From contig JADNRY010000011.1 in assembly GCA_015501585.1 (NCBI GenBank), forward strand, positions 434,001-498,000: DNA of 64,000 nt, given 5' to 3'. The stretch comes from Rhodocollybia butyracea (Eukaryota > Basidiomycota > Agaricomycetes > Agaricales > Omphalotaceae). The position numbers were made by a program, and so were the translations under genes. Below the pieces are notes generated by a model. That model saw nothing but the letters and a program-made list of their open reading frames with translations. It ran no database searches and was not told where the DNA came from. Shown piece by piece: positions 60,184 to 64,000 of the stretch (the first letter of the stretch is position 1; every line of letters begins with the position of its first letter).

Positions 60184-60890
60184 TTGAGCGGTAGGGGTTC
60201 TAAGTTCTGGTTGTACAGCGCAGCTTTTGCGTTTCTCTTTGCACTGAGTAGGGTTCAGAGCACTTGTTCAACTCTTGCCCGCTCGCTCACCCTATTTTTA
60301 GTTGCCAGTGAACTTGGGCTCGTTTCTTACCTTCTGCACAGCGGAGGGAACTCCACATCCAATTATCCGTCTGCAGAATATAAGCATGCCCTAGGTATCT
60401 TGCTCTTCGCCTGCATTCTCGGGCTTTTGTACATATTAGGACACATGTTCCTCAGTCTCGGGGGTAAGCTGAAGTTTGAACTGTCTTCATGTAAATGCTC
60501 ATCACAAGCCTTGCTCTGATAGTGAACATCTTCTTTATGATTGTTTTGACTGTCTTTTGGGGTACCGGAGCTGGTATCCTCTTCCGCGTCACACCTTTTG
60601 CATGGTTCACCTGTGGTAACCCAGCTTCGTCTTTTAGACCTAACTGGGCGAGTTACGCGCACAATTGCTCTCGTGTTGTCGCGACGCAAGGTATCGCCTG
60701 GGCTTTATGTGGGTTTTTCAGTTGTTTCTGGAATTATGCTGATGCAGTCTATGTTGAATCAGGGTGCTTCTCCCTTATCATGGCGATCATAATGTTGTTC
60801 CACCTCTTTGAGTTCAAGTTTAGGCCCAATGCAAGCATGTACGGGAGGAAAGGAAGAAATGAAGGAAACCGGCTCGCTACCACGGTATGA
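60184..60890 (+). CDS. Four-helix membrane protein, start uncertain
   Basis: The frame opens at 60184 without an ATG, so the true start codon is probably in an upstream exon I could not place. The sequence has four hydrophobic segments: KFWLYSAAFAFLFALSRV, LARSLTLFLVASELGLVSYL, HALGILLFACILGLLYILGH and, after an intron (60465-60523; GTAAGCT...CTGATAG), VNIFFMIVLTVFWGTGAGIL, followed by a Cys-containing loop (FTCGNPASSFRPNWASYAHN) and YVESGCFSLIMAIIMLFHLF, a last helix. The C-terminus is basic (MYGRKGRNEGNRLATTV). Overall similar to fungal MARVEL-like tetraspan proteins, but no clear family signature. Function unknown. Confidence 0.55.
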
Positions 60891-61312
60891 GCGAAATGAT
60901 CCATCACCGTGCTTCATATAAATTCTCTTCGTATTTTCTTTTTAAATTTTCTTTACTCTATATTCGATTTCAATGTACCTCAGTAGCCTGTTATAACTTT
61001 CAAAAAGAACAACTTAGGATATCCGCATTGAATTTTACGATTGGGATAGGTTGTAGGCAAGTTCGTCTTGGTATCGAGATGAATGCGTATGAGAAACAAA
61101 ATCACAAGCACAGTAAAATGGATGAGAAAGATAGATGATAAGTAAAGGAAAAAAGAGACACAGAATACCAACATGGTGCATAGACCAATAATGTAAAACG
61201 GATATATACTCTTGAGATATCCTGGTAAGAGTTTGTGGGATTAGGTATCGCATGCAGGTTAAACGTAAATCATTATTTGGAAAATGGTGAAGGGGGGTCA
61301 AAGCGGTTATCG

Positions 61313-62582
61313 TTATATGATCTGTAGGTAGTTTGACGGTGCGACTGAAGGAATATGAGACCGGGATACAAATGAAGAGGAGGAGACTCACTTCCAACCG
61401 TCCCATCTGCTTTTCTGGCTTGCCACCATTTGCCCTGCTTATCCACAATGTCAAGTATTTCGCCTTTGGTGAATGAAATCTCATTCGGGTCATCTGGAGA
61501 TTGTGTATCTGAAAAGAAAGTGTTAACTACAGCAAAGAAAAAGATGAGTTGATTTTTCTCACATGCGTATAAAGCTTTTGCTTTGTATGTGTATACGTCT
61601 GAACCAGTAGCATCCGTCGCTGAATCAAGCGGCCCACCACCAGCACCTACGCCAGCCATGAGGGGCGAGCTAGGACCATTATCGCCGCCGCCAATTGACC
61701 CTCCTCCACCTCCACCACTGGGCACATTATTGATGCTTCCGCCTCCTAGACTGCGGGTTGTAGCATCCTGACCAGGCCCAAAGCTATTCTGACTCCGGAC
61801 CGCCACATTTCCCATACCCACTGGGCTTGCCAAGCTTCCGCTACCCATACCGCCGGCCATTTTTCCATTGTAAGGTATGTCGTGTGATCCGATTCCACCT
61901 CCTGAAGCATAGTTCCCGTATCCGTTGCCGACGTTTTGTACAGATGGCGCTCGTGTTCTGCGGCGTCGAGAAGGGGGAGTAAGGCCACCAGTGCCCATGG
62001 AGTTGAAAAGATGGAGAGCCAGAGAGTCTTCCTCCGAAGTAAAGTAGAGAACCCATATGATATCAACCATGGCAAGAATAAGCCATCCAACGGACATTGC
62101 ATCAAGCGAGCCAACGCCAGAGAAGATACCAGCCTGGACTCCGTCTACTGCAAAAACAATAGCTACTGCGCCGAACACTGAGATTTGGAAGCGGTGCATT
62201 GCTATAGAGTCGCTTGCAAGCGTGTAAAGAACACCGAGAATCAGGGCGAGTTGCAGGAAGATTGCGAACCACAGAACGCCGACACTCCCATTACCGACTA
62301 TCAAATTAATTAGCAACCATTGATCAATGAGCAGAAAAGTAGACTTGCATCTGGCTGTAACGATTATTTGAGCGATAAAGCTAATGAACCAGGCGAAAGC
62401 AGCAAGAATTGAGGTGAAAAGAAACAGCTAAAGGAAGGGTCTTGTTGAGATTTATGCAGAAACAGCTCCAAATGACGCACATAATGGGTTACAATAGGTG
62501 TAAAATCTAGCACGGATATTAGAGATGGGATAGGAGATTTAAGAAATGCTCAACCTAGTCCTTCATTGCCACGGGGAGGCAT
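61313..62582 (-). CDS. SHO1: Osmosensor Sho1
   Basis: A membrane sensor of the HOG osmostress and invasive-growth pathways. The start at 62582 gives MPPRGNEGLDFTPIVTHYV, then LFLFTSILAAFAWFISFIAQ (first helix) and, across small introns, GSVGVLWFAIFLQLALILGV, then ISVFGAVAIVFAVDGVQAGI and VGWLILAMVDIIWVLYFTSE: four transmembrane helices typical of Sho1. A glycine/serine-rich linker follows (GNVAVRSQNSFGPGQDATTR). The C-terminal SH3 is split by introns: YKAKALYAC, SPDDPNEISFTKGEILDIVD, KQGKWWQARKADGTVG, IAPSNYLQII, stop at 61313-61315. The last intron (GTGAGTCT...CCTTCAG) was placed to restore APSNYLQ. About six introns. The SH3 would bind Pbs2-type kinases. A strong, complete match. Confidence 0.9.
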
Positions 62583-62791
62583 TATTACCAGCGAAGACGG
62601 TTGAAAGGAAAAATTTTTGACCTCGCTGACGATGTTGAACGTGAAGAGCTGTGACACGTAACGCGTAACGCAGGCTCCTGAATTTTCCGGCTGAGCCAAT
62701 CAAATAGCTGTTATCTTGTTATCGCCGCAGTCGCAAAAGAATGTTTCTCGCATTGTTGCAGTTGACTTTTATTCCCAAAGGTTAGATACTA

Positions 62792-63625
62792 CTACACGGC
62801 CACGTTCAAATCGTAGACGCAGGAATCGTGTACTTTGCCTTTCGCCTTAACGTGCTCTTTCACTATCTCACGGAGAACAAACCCATTCTTCTCCATTACT
62901 TTTCGACTACCATAGTTGTCGGGGTAAGTTACACCAACCATTCGACGCATTCCCATTCGAGGAATGGCCCACTGTTGAATGACTGCTTTGAACGCGCTGG
63001 ACATGATCCCTCTACCACCATAACTGGATGCAAGTAGGTCTGTACTCATCATCAGACGCGCTCAACCGAACACAATAACACTTACAGCCCATAGACCAAA
63101 TGATCTCTGGATCCCCAGCCTTGCGCTGATTGTTGATATCCAGAAGCCGAGGAGCTCTCCCCAAATCGACACCGTTTGAACCTGGTGCAAGCTCCATGTT
63201 CTCGAAACGGCGCAACTCGATGTCGCCAACTAACACGTCTGTGCCGTCTTCCTTTACTTCCCGGATGTATCGAATAGGACATCCGTCAACGACCTTAAGC
63301 GATCCTTCAGAACTGCTTTCGAGCTCTTGGAGTAGTGCTGTGGCTTCCTCCACTTTCTCAGTTACCCAAACTCTGGAATGCTCTGAAGGCAAATCTCAGA
63401 TGGAAATCACGAGAAATACAGCGAGTGTACTGTACCCAGCGTATATGGATAAGGTGGCCCTTTCAACCATGGGTGTACATTTGGGTCGTTGAGCAAGTCC
63501 GGAAGCAGCACGATATCGCTGAGTCGAGGAGGTGTTATGATAAAACCTGGATGTGAATCTAGGGGAAGAAATGGTTCGCCAGTAGACGGATTGACTTTCA
63601 GTGGATGAAGCTGAGATTTAGACAT
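62792..63625 (-). CDS. GNAT-family N-acetyltransferase (RimJ/RimL type)
   Basis: Probably transfers acetyl from acetyl-CoA to a protein N-terminus or small amine. The start at 63625 gives MSKSQLHPLKVNPSTGEPFL, then ITPPRLSDIVLLPDLLNDPN, VHPWLKGPPYPYT, and, across an intron near 63440-63385, VTEKVEEATALLQELESSSE, IRYIREVKEDGTDVLVGDIE. After another intron (about 63089-63035): SYGGRGIMSSAFKAVIQQWA, the CoA-binding GxGI/A loop region, then GMRRMVGVTYPDNYGSRKVM and EKNGFVLREIVKEH, the conserved N-x-x-S-x-x-V-x-x-K-x-GF motif of this branch. The C-terminus is KVHDSCVYDLNVAV. About 240 residues with two or three introns. Substrate unknown. Confidence 0.8.
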
Positions 63626-63912
63626 GATGGAGTGGAAGAAGACCCGATATGAAGTGACTCGATTGTACTTTAACTTAAGTACTCAAGCTCAAGTACTAAG
63701 TATTATAACGTAGCGGTCAAATTTGACCGAACGAAGGAAAGCCGCAGGTCTAAAAAAAGAAGCAGGCAAAGCCTACAGGCTGCAGGCTAGGATGAAATCC
63801 CGTTTTGAGCGGGGATCCACAACGCTTTGACATCATTTATATCCTGCGAGTCCTTCGACTGAGATTGTTCGGTTGATTTTCGCCGCTTCTAGGTGATTGA
63901 AGCAGCTGCATA
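63626..63912. other. Intergenic with a 14-bp palindrome
   Basis: Contains GGTCAAATTTGACC at 63715-63728, a perfect palindrome that could bind a dimeric regulator or be chance. It lies between the divergent acetyltransferase and a possible new plus-strand gene. Confidence 0.45.
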
Positions 63913-63926
63913 TGCCTCCAATCAAG
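63913..63926 (+). CDS. Possible first exon of a gene running off the right edge
   Basis: ATGCCTCCAATCAA followed at once by GTATGT, a good donor, would give MPPI and the first two bases of Lys or Asn, then an intron. The rest of the gene would lie beyond the window. A short first exon is common in this genome, but nothing else supports it, so this is tentative. Confidence 0.3.
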
Positions 63927-64000
63927 TATGTATTTTATATGAGGGCCATCCCCCTCTCACAATCTAGCAAAGACTTCTCATTTTTTCGATCAGCCGTTCG

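Overview
This window is nuclear DNA of a filamentous basidiomycete, most likely an Agaricomycete. The signs are dense intron-rich genes on both strands, very short introns (about 45-65 nt, GT...AG, often with a CTAAC-like branch site), and gene families typical of mushrooms: F-box/LRR proteins, kinase-like fragments, a Zn2Cys6 regulator, RNase T2, and ricin-B-like domains. There is no operon structure. Genes stand alone, often head to head with short shared promoters. I cannot name the species.

Layout. 1-3.1 kb (minus): a secreted agmatinase cut by the left edge, a ricin-B-like protein, and the kinetochore subunit Nnf1. 3.2-6.2 kb (plus): the Golgi/endosomal DSC ubiquitin ligase Tul1/Dsc1. 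7-14.8 kb: an APH-like phosphotransferase, mitoribosomal uS7m and uL30m, the ribosome-assembly AAA ATPase Rix7/NVL, and a mitochondrial GHITM/BI-1 protein. 15-25.2 kb: a head-to-head pair of WD40 genes (DCAF11-like and TBL1/Sif2-like), then the replication nuclease-helicase Dna2. 25.4-28.3 kb: acidic ribosomal protein P1, a decayed stretch, and a small protein with a predicted mitochondrial leader. 28.3-31.2 kb is gene-poor. 31.2-40 kb: a Zn2Cys6 factor, a small membrane protein, a 62-residue putative lipoprotein, a large CSC1/TMEM63-like channel, and an orphan gene. 40.9-49.6 kb is the accessory part: an acid sphingomyelinase-like enzyme, an F-box gene, two hairpin transposon relics, RNase T2, and a decayed RNase T2 copy. 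49.7-55.6 kb: a HIT hydrolase, an FAD monooxygenase, a kinase-like gene without its catalytic Asp, and a frame-broken F-box/LRR gene. 55.7-64 kb: splicing factor Wbp11, RING protein Rnf10/Mag2, a four-helix membrane protein, osmosensor Sho1, a GNAT acetyltransferase, and possibly the start of another gene.

Functional themes. Housekeeping genes dominate: translation (uS7m, uL30m, P1, Rix7), genome maintenance (Dna2, Nnf1), ubiquitin ligase parts (Tul1, DCAF11-like, Rnf10, F-box genes), and osmosensing or mechanosensing (Sho1, CSC1-like). I see no CRISPR, prophage or biosynthetic cluster, and no tRNA or rRNA that I could recognise.

The most striking observation is in the RNase T2 gene. The only splicing I could find that keeps the catalytic CAS II motif in frame needs a one-nucleotide exon supplying the first base of the catalytic histidine codon. 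Exon boundaries throughout were read by eye from splice signals and family conservation. Gene spans run from start to stop codon and include introns.
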